From assembly GCA_050633465.1 (NCBI GenBank), contig JBOEGO010000012.1, positions 62,001-126,000 on the forward strand: 64,000 bases of DNA, written 5' to 3'. Origin of the DNA: UBA3069 sp050633465. Its GTDB lineage: Bacteria > Pseudomonadota > Alphaproteobacteria > Rhodobacterales > Rhodobacteraceae. Position numbers and translations under genes: made by a program. A model generated the notes under the pieces. It ran no database searches and had not been told where the DNA came from. It saw only the letters and a program-made list of their open reading frames with translations. The stretch's first letter is position 1, and the number at the start of each line of letters is the position of its first letter. Of the stretch, positions 36,701-46,400 are shown in pieces.

Positions 36701-37309
36701 TTTTTTCAACAGGTTCAGAAAGGATTGCCAGCTGGCCTCGTCCGCCACCGCGTTGCTATCCTGGGTCGTGTAACGCCCGGCCGTGTCGATCAAAATCGCG
36801 TCTTCGGCAAACCACCAATCGCAATATCGCGTGCCGCCGAACCCCTCGACCACGCCGGAATCACTGCCGGCCAGCGGAAATTCGATGCCCGAATTCGCCA
36901 GCGCCGTGGTTTTACCCGCCCCGGGCGGGCCGATGATCACATACCACGGCAGATCATATAAATAGCTGGAACCACCCGATTTTTTCAGCGTGGCCAATGC
37001 GCCGCTCATGCGTTCCGACAACACCTTGCCGTCGCCTTCGGGCACTTCGGGGATCAGGGCGTTTTCCAATTCGCGCGCCGCACGGCGACGGCGGCGGATA
37101 CGCAGCACCCAAAAGAACAGCAAAATACCCAGAACCACGCCAATCACGGTCAACCGCAACCAGACCGACGCCAGCACAGCAACGCCCGTCATCGGCCCGC
37201 CGAACCAGACGGCGGCAACAAACCCGATCAGGCCAAGGATGATCAACGGAATGCGCATCCACGCGCCCGCCCTAAGGCGAGGCACCGGAATCAGACCCAG
37301 AATTTTCAA
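33704..37309 (-). CDS. tssM: T6SS membrane-complex protein TssM (IcmF)
   Basis: TssM spans the inner membrane and forms the T6SS envelope channel with TssL. The 1201-aa product has two N-terminal membrane helices (about 18-36 and 45-67), a Walker A motif GPPGAGKTT at 127-135 in the cytoplasmic NTPase domain, a third helix near 430-455, and a large periplasmic region ending in the C-terminal beta domain (YDFTINAITNPFTMRELREF). The TTG start at 37309 overlaps the tssL stop (TTGA) and has GGAGGGG upstream. No TssJ partner is seen in the window. Confidence 0.95.
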   Translation of the reverse strand: MKILGLIPVPRLRAGAWMRIPLIILGLIGFVAAVWFGGPMTGVAVLASVWLRLTVIGVVLGILLFFWVLRIRRRRRAARELENALIPEVPEGDGKVLSERMSGALATLKKSGGSSYLYDLPWYVIIGPPGAGKTTALANSGIEFPLAGSDSGVVEGFGGTRYCDWWFAEDAILIDTAGRYTTQDSNAVADEASWQSFLNLLKKSRPKQPINGVILAFSVEDMMTDSPEALARHAETVRARLAEVHETLKIDFPVYVLFTKADLIAGFREYFSSFSLNRRKGVWGVTFQTKDRKTLTHESVADEFDALVSRLSDEVMDRLSEEPDGIARISIFGLPGQMALMRDNVSEFLRRVFEPTRYKSNAILRGFYFTSGTQEGTPIDQVLGAMSRIGEGAGAFQPAFMSGKGKSFFIHDLLRRVIFEERDWVSHDRKAVRNSTILRGVSITAIVLASFGLMGAFGYSYWQNATLVKTAQAETGTYNREAYDEINRVLVDDVMLEPVLPYLNDLRSMPAGYGESIDPSMWEGFGLGQRDRLQSAATESYSDALEKMLRPRLILALEQQMPFILKDGETTDVYRALKVYMLLGGQGERTDDAAIRSYFDEQWRAAFSGRSGIDTREQLMRHLEAMLELDDDRDLLVDIDEKTVTSARQAIVQLPVVDQAYALIMDGAEASGLPDWSLIERTGPSADTVFTTRNGNDLTTMMIPAIFTYEGFWGYFYPQLDVVADRLRDDQWVLGDAGARVEFEAQINRLDRALMERYRRDFKTAWDGLFGNIGLVSMAADKPRYQALGALASPTASPILMLVREVEAETRLTREFEGLEGLSAESLTAEGVSGEVGNAVVQRMRSRSAGVQRILFDAIAGGGKAQGRVTGGNSQDGVARPIERIEEEFTMWHDLLEGPVGQRPIDAVLGNLGSIWTNLRLAETNPEQSAALLPQLLNNLTQYNSQLPLPVAALVNDAERDFKRGASDANLASMNRALTNQITFFCRENITSSYPFKSASRSLSVDNFSKFFGPSGDMDRFYTEYLKPYVERTPEGLRYREDSPLAGRLSTTTLRQFERAEAIRQAFFAGGGQSPEVEITVAHVDSHSTITGAVLVINDMQIPTVKGDLPKTVVWPGQGKATVLQIAPSLDRENTVQFRGSSWTFIQFLNAAASKSQRGDTLRATYMVGGRNITYDFTINAITNPFTMRELREFQCPQSLD

Positions 37310-38979
37310 AACGTCCCCTCCCGGGCGATCATCACTTCGACGCGGCGGTTGGCGGCGCGCCCTTCTTTGGTGCCATTGTCGGCAATCGGGTCGGCAGGGC
37401 CGCGGCCCTCGACCTCGATCCTCAGCGGATCCTGCAACAACGGCGCAATCACATCGGCCACGCCCTTGGCCCGCGCAACGGACAGATCAAGGTTGGTTTT
37501 ATATCGCCCGCGCCCCGATGGCTGAATGGAATCGGTAAACCCCAGGATGCGAATTGGCCCATCCTCGGTGTTCAGGGTTTCGGCAATATGCGCGGCCAGT
37601 GGCGCGAACTCTGCCTTGACCGTGGCCTGCCCGCTGTCGAACAACAGCAGATTGCCCACGCGCACATAAATGTATTCGCCCTTGGTCCCGACCGAAACCA
37701 ACCCTTGGTCGATCTCGTCTGAAAATGCCTCTTGAATGCGCTCTAGCTGGGTGCTTTTGGCCACGTAAACCGGCCCCGCCGTGCGTTCCAGCGCGATCTT
37801 TTGCGCGGTTGGGTGCAGGGTTAGCAATGCCTGCGCCGCCTGCGCGCCATCGCGGTTGATCAGGGTCGATAGCGTGCCAAAGAAACTGACCAGAATGGCG
37901 GCAGCAATGCCCGCGATGATCCAGACGGGGATGCCACCAAACCGGCGGCGCCCGCCCAGCAACACGGGCGTCCATTTAACCGACAGATCCTCGTCCGGGC
38001 GCGGGTTCACGCGGCGCAGGGTTTCGTAAATCGCGGTGCGGATGCGGGCCAAATCGACCGAGCCGTTGGGCTGCGTGCGATATTGCCCCTCGAACCCCAG
38101 CGACAGGCAGGTCAGCATCAGTTCCAACAGGTTGTAATACTGTCCGGGCGATTGCATCGCCTTTTCAGCCTCTTGAAAAAACCCGACGCCGGAATCGCGT
38201 TTCTGGAAAAACCGCGCGACCATGGAATATTGAATCCACAAACCGCGATCTGCGCCGGGCAGGTTTTGCACAATGTCATCGGCGGTGCCGCATAGGGCGT
38301 ATTTCGCCACCAATGCCTCGTGCGGGTCGACGCCTTTGGCCACTGCGTTGCGTTCAAACGCGTCGATTTCACGGGTGACGTGATCCATCAATGGCATCGC
38401 GTCCATTTCCACCATGCCGGTGCGCAAGCGCCCGAACAGGATCAACAGGTTCGCCGCCGATGCGACCAGCGGGTTGGATGATCCGCCCTTGCCCAGCCCC
38501 GTGGCCTGCAACGCCTGCGCCAGTGAAATGCGCGGTGTTTGCATGGGCTGCGGCGCGGCTTGCTGCCGTGGCAGTTCGGGAAAGAAACCATCGTTCTGAT
38601 TTTGAAAGGGTGATCCGATATTGTGTTGCGGCGTGCCGATGCTGCCCGGCGCGGGGCGCGGCGGCTGGTGTGGCGTAGGTTGCGGATAGGGCTGCGCAGG
38701 CTGCTGCGTCGGCGGCAACGCGCCGCCCAGCCATGTGTTGCCACCCTGTGCGGGCGGCGCGCCAATCGGGTTGGGGTGCCCCGGCTGTTGCGGCGGTTGC
38801 CCCTGTGGCAATGCCCCGCCGATCACGGTGCGATCGCCACCCGTGGGCTGCGGCGGCGGCTGCACGCCAAATGGATTTGGCTGCGGTGCGGGCGGCTGTT
38901 GCGGGCGGCCAAACGCCGGGTCATTTGGATTGGGCAGCTTGCCACCGATGACCGTTTTGTCGTCGTCGTCGCCAGCCAT
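37306..38979 (-). CDS. tssL: T6SS membrane-complex protein TssL with OmpA domain
   Basis: TssL (DotU family) anchors the T6SS to the inner membrane; this 557-aa version has a C-terminal OmpA-like peptidoglycan-binding domain (about residues 430-557, ending NRRVEVMIA). A Pro/Gln-rich N-terminal tail of about 140 residues carries a repeated motif: DKTVIGGKLP (T9), DRTVIGGALP (T51) and a decayed GNTWLGGALP (T82). These look like PpkA target threonines for Fha binding. The DotU domain (about 170-350) and one helix (PVWIIAGIAAAILVSFFGTL) follow. The ATG at 38979 overlaps the tssK stop. Confidence 0.94.
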   Translation of the reverse strand: MAGDDDDKTVIGGKLPNPNDPAFGRPQQPPAPQPNPFGVQPPPQPTGGDRTVIGGALPQGQPPQQPGHPNPIGAPPAQGGNTWLGGALPPTQQPAQPYPQPTPHQPPRPAPGSIGTPQHNIGSPFQNQNDGFFPELPRQQAAPQPMQTPRISLAQALQATGLGKGGSSNPLVASAANLLILFGRLRTGMVEMDAMPLMDHVTREIDAFERNAVAKGVDPHEALVAKYALCGTADDIVQNLPGADRGLWIQYSMVARFFQKRDSGVGFFQEAEKAMQSPGQYYNLLELMLTCLSLGFEGQYRTQPNGSVDLARIRTAIYETLRRVNPRPDEDLSVKWTPVLLGGRRRFGGIPVWIIAGIAAAILVSFFGTLSTLINRDGAQAAQALLTLHPTAQKIALERTAGPVYVAKSTQLERIQEAFSDEIDQGLVSVGTKGEYIYVRVGNLLLFDSGQATVKAEFAPLAAHIAETLNTEDGPIRILGFTDSIQPSGRGRYKTNLDLSVARAKGVADVIAPLLQDPLRIEVEGRGPADPIADNGTKEGRAANRRVEVMIAREGTF

Positions 38980-40310
38980 CACAGTTTCTCCGGTATCGCC
39001 CAAAGCTCCAGCTTCAGTTCGGGCCAGTCACCCGCGAAATGCATCCCGATTGCGGGCGCTGTCGAAAATTCGTTCCACAGGGGGGTCTTTTTATCCAGCA
39101 GGAAATAGACATTGGTCGCCACAACGCGGATCTGGCGGGGCGGGTTGGGCAGATGCACCAGATTGATCCCCGGCAGGTTGTTTTTGACGATCTCGCTCAT
39201 CCGGGTGTTAGGGCCAAGTTTGCACAACTGCGGGAACTGGCTTTGCACCTGGGTCAGCGGCTTGCCGGTTTCGACCTCGATGATAAAGGTCGCCTCGCGG
39301 AACAGGTTGCGGTCCGCCACCTCGGCCAGGAACGAATTCTGCCGCACCTGACGCAGGTTCAGGCGCACCGCCCGGCCCACATCGCGTGACAGCAGGCGCT
39401 GGATATCCTGCACCACGGGGGTAAAACTGGCCTTGTGATCGCTGTGATCATAGGGCGGATAGGTCGGCGCCATCCGCCCCGCATTGTCAAAGGTCGCCAG
39501 CTCGCTCGCCAGTGACAGCAGGCGGCGATACAGTTCCTCGGGGTGGACAGCGTGCAGCCCCGCCAGATGGCGCAACACCCCGATTTCGCGGTTCAGGGTC
39601 ATCAGCATCAGGTAATCTGCCGCCTGCATCCCGCCACCCGAACTGGGGTCGGACGCATAGCGCGCAAGGTTTTCCAGCTTGGCCTCGACCCAGCCGATGA
39701 CACGGCTGAGGAAACCCAGCAATACAGGATGCACCGCCAGCACCATCCCCGGGGGCGGCACCGTATCATCCAGCGAAATCACACCATCGCGGACCTCGTT
39801 GATGCGCGCCAGACGCAGATTCAGATAGCCGGGTTTCGGGGTCTTGCGAATGGCCAGTTCCAGCCGTGGCACCGCAATTTCCAGCGTATGTTCGACCCGC
39901 ATCGCCGATGCGTTATCGGCCACATGTTCAGAATCCAGACGGTAACGGGTGGTCGACCCTTCCTCGTCCAGGCCCACGTCGCGGCCATTCTGGCTTGCCT
40001 CGGGCAGGGTCAGCCAGATGAACAGGCCCGCCGCATCATCGGGCGCTTCGATCGCTGTGGGCAGGGGGCTGTTATTGGGCGCATCAAACGGCGTGCCATC
40101 GGGCATGATGCCCGTGACACGGCGCAGGCCAACCTTACCCTGTTGCGCCATGTCGCGGTCCAGCGTCAGTTCGGTCACGCCCCATGGATAGGGTGCCAAA
40201 TTCCGCGTGCGCGCATCAATCAGCTTTTCGACATAGCGGTCGGATTGCTGAAGGTGCTGCGGTTGCAGGAAAAGCCCCTCTTTCCAGGCGACCTTACTGA
40301 ACAGAGACAT
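38979..40310 (-). CDS. tssK: T6SS baseplate protein TssK
   Basis: TssK links the baseplate to the TssJLM membrane complex. The 443-aa product has the typical start KVAWKEGLFLQPQHLQQSDR, a RAPKPGYLNLRLAR-like segment (RKTPKPGYLNLRLARINEV) and a C-terminal LPNPPRQIRVVATNVYFLLD. Length is normal. It is the first gene of the leftward operon tssK-tssL-tssM-tagF-pppA-ppkA, with a candidate promoter just upstream. Confidence 0.96.
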   Translation of the reverse strand: MSLFSKVAWKEGLFLQPQHLQQSDRYVEKLIDARTRNLAPYPWGVTELTLDRDMAQQGKVGLRRVTGIMPDGTPFDAPNNSPLPTAIEAPDDAAGLFIWLTLPEASQNGRDVGLDEEGSTTRYRLDSEHVADNASAMRVEHTLEIAVPRLELAIRKTPKPGYLNLRLARINEVRDGVISLDDTVPPPGMVLAVHPVLLGFLSRVIGWVEAKLENLARYASDPSSGGGMQAADYLMLMTLNREIGVLRHLAGLHAVHPEELYRRLLSLASELATFDNAGRMAPTYPPYDHSDHKASFTPVVQDIQRLLSRDVGRAVRLNLRQVRQNSFLAEVADRNLFREATFIIEVETGKPLTQVQSQFPQLCKLGPNTRMSEIVKNNLPGINLVHLPNPPRQIRVVATNVYFLLDKKTPLWNEFSTAPAIGMHFAGDWPELKLELWAIPEKL

Positions 40311-40365
40311 AGTTATCCAATCTCGTGCTTATCGACCACGCGACGGCGGCCATATTTTCATGCCG

Positions 40366-40394
40366 ATTGTGGGCGCCTGACCGCTAAGGGTCAA
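40366..40394 (-). promoter_or_regulatory. Candidate promoter for the tssK-ppkA operon
   Basis: Read leftward: TTGACC (40394-40389), a 17-base spacer, then CACAAT (40371-40366), 56 bases before the tssK ATG. The layout matches the candidate upstream of tssA (TTGACC-N17-CACGAT), so both T6SS halves may share control. Confidence 0.45.
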
Positions 40395-40420
40395 GCCATC
40401 ACCACAATCATATCGGGCGC

Positions 40421-43400
40421 TTAGAACTGCCAGCGCAACTGCCCCGTCAGGCCGACACTGTCCAACGTATTGCTGAACCGTGCATCGGCACGGATACTGG
40501 CGTTGAACTGACGCGCGGCACGCCCGCCATCGGATTTTTGCAGGATTTTGACATAGTTCACACCAAGGCTGAATTCGCCATAAGCCCCCAGATTTTCCGA
40601 GCTAAGCTGCTCTGTCCGGATCGGGGTGTTGGTGACGGTGTCGTTGATGGTGAAACTGGATGTCAGTTCATCCGCGAAATCCTTGTAATAGGTGCCCGTC
40701 GCGAAATAGTTCAACGCCGATGTGCCGGATTTGTTGATTTTCAACTTGGCCACCGTCAGGCCCAGAAACCCGATTTTGCTTTGGCTATCGTCAATCGCCA
40801 GCACCGAACCATCCGAAAAAGTAATCGGATCGGTCGAGGTTTTCGAGAATTGGAAACCGGCGGTCGGCACGATGTTCCAGCCTTCGGCTTTCAATTTGAA
40901 CGACCGGCTGATCGCACCGGAAATCGTGGTGGTGTCAGCGCCGAAATCCTCTTGGCCCAGACCGGTGATATTACCCACGCCCACGTTGTTGATCGAATAA
41001 TCGGTCTTTTCGCGGCGCACCTGAAGGTCGGCCACCAGCGGCCCCTTGGCGGCAGTCACATACAACCCGCCATAGGTCTGGCGGAATTCGCTGGTGGTGA
41101 CAGAGGCCAAAGTGTTGCTGAGCGCGGTCGGGTTTTGCGGATCAATCGCATAGACCGGCTGTTCGCCTTTACCCTGGTTCATGCCGCCAATCGCGCCAAA
41201 CGCCATATCCCAGCCGTTGAATTTACCGTCAAAACAGGCCAGATCGCCGCCAAACTGGGCGCCCGCATAGCTGGCAGTCACAGTGCTGGGCAGGTCGGAC
41301 ACCGAATTCGACGTGCTGCCCGTTGCGGTCACGTTACCACCCGTGGCTCGCATCCATGCGCCGGGGCCACATGGTTTGTCATCGATCACGGCAAGCCCGA
41401 CAACAAACGGGCTGGTCGGGCGGTTCACAATCGACCCGATCAAGGATTGCGTCAACGCCACATTACCCGTCAACGCCGAGTAAACTGGATTGATCTGATC
41501 CACGACCACCAGATCGCCCGCAGGCCCGCTTTGCTGTAACGAATACACAATCCGGTTGGACACAGGCAGGGTGCTGCCCAGTTCATAGGTATAATTGTTC
41601 GCCGCGCCCTGCGTGTTGTCGACATCCAGCACAACAATATCGTTGTCCTGTTCGCCCAGCGTGCCCGCCGTCAGATCATTGAACATCACAACGTAGTGGC
41701 CTGTAGTCGCGCCGCCCTGCACCACAACCGTATCTGACAGGTTGTCAGCGGGGTTTGTGCTTTGCGCCAGGTTCAGATCCAGCATGATGGTCATGTCAGA
41801 ACCGGACAACCCGCCCACAATGGTCAGCGTGTCGGCGGTGGATACCCCATCGACCATGTTGATGCTGCCCGACCCGCTGACATTGCCGGTGATTGTGGTA
41901 TCACCGCTGGCCATCAGGGTGCCCGTATTGGTCACATCACCAATGACATTGCTGCCCGCTGACAGGATCAACGAACCGCTTCCGGTGGTTGATACACCGC
42001 CCTGCAACACCCCGTTCAGCGACAGCGCCGCATTGTCCACAGCAAACAGGCTGGCCGTGATATTGCGGCCCGCAGCGATACTTGTATCAGTCAGGACCGA
42101 AACCGTTCCGGCCACCGTCAGGTCAGCCCCGAAATCCAGCGAACCAGAGCTAAGCGTAAGGTCACCACCCACATCACCGCCCAGGGTCGTGGTGCCCGTG
42201 TTGGTCAGGGATCCGGTCAAACCATCTGCCAGCGTGGCCACGCCACTGTTGGTCAGTGACCCGTCCAGTTCATTGGCAAAGGTCGCGCTGCCATCGTTCA
42301 CGACCTCACCCACAACAAATCCCTGCGCATCAAAACCCACACCGTTGGCAATCATGATGCCGCCGCCCGTGGTCAGGGTTTGCCCCGCCAGAACCGAAAC
42401 CGTGCCGCCCTGTGCATCCAATGCGCCGCCAATTGTGCTGTCGCCCTGAACCGAAACCGTGCCTTCGGTGCTGGTCACATCGCCGGTGATACTGCCCTGC
42501 GCGATCACGGTGCCCGTGTTGGCCACATCGCCGTTCAACGTGCCGGACACACCCAATGCGCCCGCGTTGGTCACATCGCCGTTCAGCGTCCCTTGCACGT
42601 TCATCGACCCGATATCGGTGTTCGTCGTTGCCCCGCTGACAGTGACAGCATCGCCAAGGCTGACAATCGACAGACCATCGTTGAACAGGTTCGAAATGCT
42701 CAGGTCGCCGCCGCTGGTCAGGGTGCCACCGTTGTTGATGCCCCCGTTCAACGCACCCGCCCAAGTCAATGCGCCGCCATTTTCAACCGCGCCGGTGATC
42801 ACGCCCTGCCCCGTCATCACAGTGTTCGAATCAGTTTCAACCCGCCCGGTGATATCACCCAGAACGGTCATCGTGCCGACACCGACATTGCTGACGTTGC
42901 CGCCAATGGTGCCCGTCACATCAACCGAGCCATAGTTTTCAACATCGCCGCCAATGCCGCCAGCGGTGATCGTCACTGCACCAGCATTGTTCAAATCGCC
43001 CGTGACGCCATTGCCCACAGTCAAGGTGGTGCCATCATTCGCACCTGCATTGCCGCCCACCATTCCGGTGATCACAACAGTTCCGGTTGTGCCAAAGGCC
43101 GAACTCACATTGCCCGTCACATCACCCGTGATATCGGCATTGCCATCTTCGTTGGTCAGGTTGCCATCAACCCCGCCAGCCGAAACTGTCGCCGTGCCCG
43201 TGTTGGTCAGATCGCCCGTCACGCCCGTGCCAACCGTCAAAGTGCCCGAGTTCGTCGCGCCATTCCCGATCATGCCCGCGATATCCAGCGCGCCCTCGTT
43301 CAGAACCGCGCCGCCCACATCGCCAGTGGTCGTCATAACCGCAGCGCCGCCCGTGTTGTCGACGTTGCCCGCAATGTCGCCCGCCACATCCAGATCGGCA

Positions 43401-46400
43401 GTGTTCGCCACATCGCCGCCCACGTCTCCCGTGATCGAACCCGTGCCGGCGTTGTCAACTGAACCGCTCACCCCGCCAGCCGAAACTGTCACCGTGCCCG
43501 TGTTGGTCAGATCGCCCGTCACGCCCGTGCCAACCGTCAAAGTGCCAGAGTTCGTTACATCCGCAACCACGCCACCCGCAGCATTCATGTTGCCACTGTT
43601 GGTCACGCCATTGGCCGCAGTCACATTGGTGCCAGCGCCTGTGGTCATACCACCTGCGTTGTTCAGACTGTTCGCGCTTAGATCACCCGAAACATTGGTG
43701 CTGCTGCCTGATTGCGTGGTCAGATCGCCGGTAATCGCGCCTTGGACCATCATAGCGCCTGCATTGTCCACATCGCCTGTGACAGTGCCGTCAAGGGTCA
43801 TGTTCGCCGTGGCCTGATTGTCCACGTCACCTGTCAAACTTCCGGTCGAACTGAAAACGCCCCCTGCCTCGTTGGTGACATCGCCAACCAGACGGCCCGC
43901 CGAATTGAAATTCCCGCCTGCCTGATTGGTGATCGTCCCCGCGCCGACGCTGCCGCCATTTGCCACGGTAAAGCTGTTGGAGTTGGTGATGCTGCCCGCG
44001 TTGATGATGGCCCCGCCGGGGGTCACACCAACCGTGCCGCTGTTGGTCAGGTTGTTACCGGCAAAGCCCAGATTGGCCTCTACCGACACATTGCCACTGT
44101 TGTTCATATCGCCCGTCAGCGCGTTTTCAGTGTCATAGACAATAGTGCCCGCGTTATCGATTGCGCCGCGCAGTTCCACATTGCCGCTGATGACAGATGT
44201 GCCGCCCAGCACCAGATCACCAGCCGTCACGATGAAATCATCCGTGCCCGTGTTGGAAATGGTGCCGTTGTTGGTGAATGTCCCGCTGACACCCAAGGCC
44301 AGATCAGCCCCGTTTGCATCACCATTGACCGTGCCATCATTGGTCAGATCACCCACGACCGAACTGTCGGTCAGCACATCCATTGTGCCGGTATTGCCGA
44401 CATTGCCTGTGATTGTCCCGCCATTGGCCGAAAGCGTGCCCGCGTTGCTCACGTTGCCAGCCAGATCGCCGGTCACCGTCAGATCGCCATTGTTGGTCAC
44501 ACCAGAGGTCGCCGTCAGACTGTTACCCGAAGTAATGTCCAACGCGCCATTATTGGTGACCAATCCAGCGACATTGGCATTGCCATCCACCGTCACATCA
44601 TGGGTGGCGTCATTCGTTAGCGTGCCGGTGATCGCCCCCGCCAGATCCAGATTGCCACTGTTGGTGACATTGCCGGAAACGGAACCACCCGCATTGATAT
44701 CGGCATTGCCATCGTTGGCCAGATCGCTGGTCAATGTCCCGTCTACCGTCAGATCAGCGCCCGCATCATTGGTCAGGCCAGCGGTGGTCAGGTTTGCGCC
44801 GGTGTCGATGGTCAAATCGCCCGCATTGGTGGTCGTGCCTGTGACACTGGCATTGCCCGTCACATCCGCCGTGCCATTGTTCTGCAATGCGCCTGTAACC
44901 GATCCGGCCAGATCCAGATCGGCGTTGTTCGTCAGATCACCTGCAACAACGCCCGTATTGTTCAAATCCAGCGTGCCGTCATTGGTCAACGCCGAACTGA
45001 CCGTGCCGTCCACCGTCAGGGTGCCATCATTGGTGGCCAGAGCCTGCCCAGTAACATCCGCACCATTGCCGATCGTCGCGGTTCCGCTGTTGGCAAAACT
45101 GCCCGTCGTAACCTGCGCATTATCCGCAACAGTCAAAACACCGCCATTCTGGTTGCTCAGACCTGCGGTGGCCAGTTCGCCAGTAATATCCGCAGTCCCG
45201 CTGTTGGTCACAGACCCGGTCACCGAGCCCTCCAGATCAGCGTCGCCGGCGTTCAAAACATAGCCGTTGACCGTGCCAGTCACGGTCAGGTCGTTGCCGC
45301 TGGTATTGTTCACACCCAATGCGTTTAATGTGCCGTTCAACACCAATGTGCCGTTGTTTTGCACACCCGTCGCGCCGGTATCCAGCGTCGCACCATTATC
45401 AACCGTCAATGTGCCCGTCTGATTTAGGCTGCTGGTCGTCAACGTCCCCGTTGAAACGGTCAATTCGGCCGAATTGTCGATACCGCCCGACACCAGCAAA
45501 TTGCCCGTAGTCGATACCGCACCGCGCCCCTGATTTGTCAGCGATCCGGTGATCGTGCCGCGCGCATCCAGATCGCCATCATTAACCATGTTGCCGCCGA
45601 TGACTCCGGTCAGGGTGGCAGTCCCGTTCGTGCTGTTGCTGACATTGCCCGTTACCGTTCCGGTCACGTCGATGGTGCCAAAACCGCCATTGTCCAGATC
45701 ACCCGTCAACACGCCCGCCACGGCCACATCCGCCGTGGAATTGTTGCTGACATCCGCCGTCAGGTTCCGACCCGATCCAACGGTCAACGTCCCGTCGCCC
45801 GTGTTCACAACCCCGCCCGTCACGATCAGATCGCCGGTCAGGTCCGTGGTGCCGCTGCCCTGGTTCGTCAGCAAACCCGTGATCGTGCCACGCGCATCCA
45901 GATCGCCGTTGTTCGTGACCGCGCCCGCGATTTCGCCGATCAGGTTGACCGATGCGCCCTGACCATTGTCCACATCTGCACTCAAAACTGTGCCCGAGGA
46001 TATGGTCACTGCACCCGTGTTGGTATTGCTTACACCGCCGGTGACCGCCAGATCGCCAGTCAACAGGGTCGTGCCGCTGCCTTGGTTGCTTAGCTGGCCA
46101 GAAATCGAACCGTCCGCAAACAAAGTGCCGTTGTTGGTCAGTGATCCGGTGATTGCCCCGTCCAGATCGACCTGACTGTTGGCACCGTTCGACACATCTG
46201 CCGTCAGGGTCCGCGTTGCCCCGATGGTCAATTCCGCGTTGCCCGTATTGACCACACCACCCGATACGATCAGATCGCCCGTCAGGTCGGTGGTGCCATT
46301 CCCACCCGTTGTCAGCACCCCATTCACCGTCCCGGCAAGGTTTGCAGTGCCGGAATTCAGAACATACCCGTTCACCGTTCCGGTGACATTCAACGTGCTA

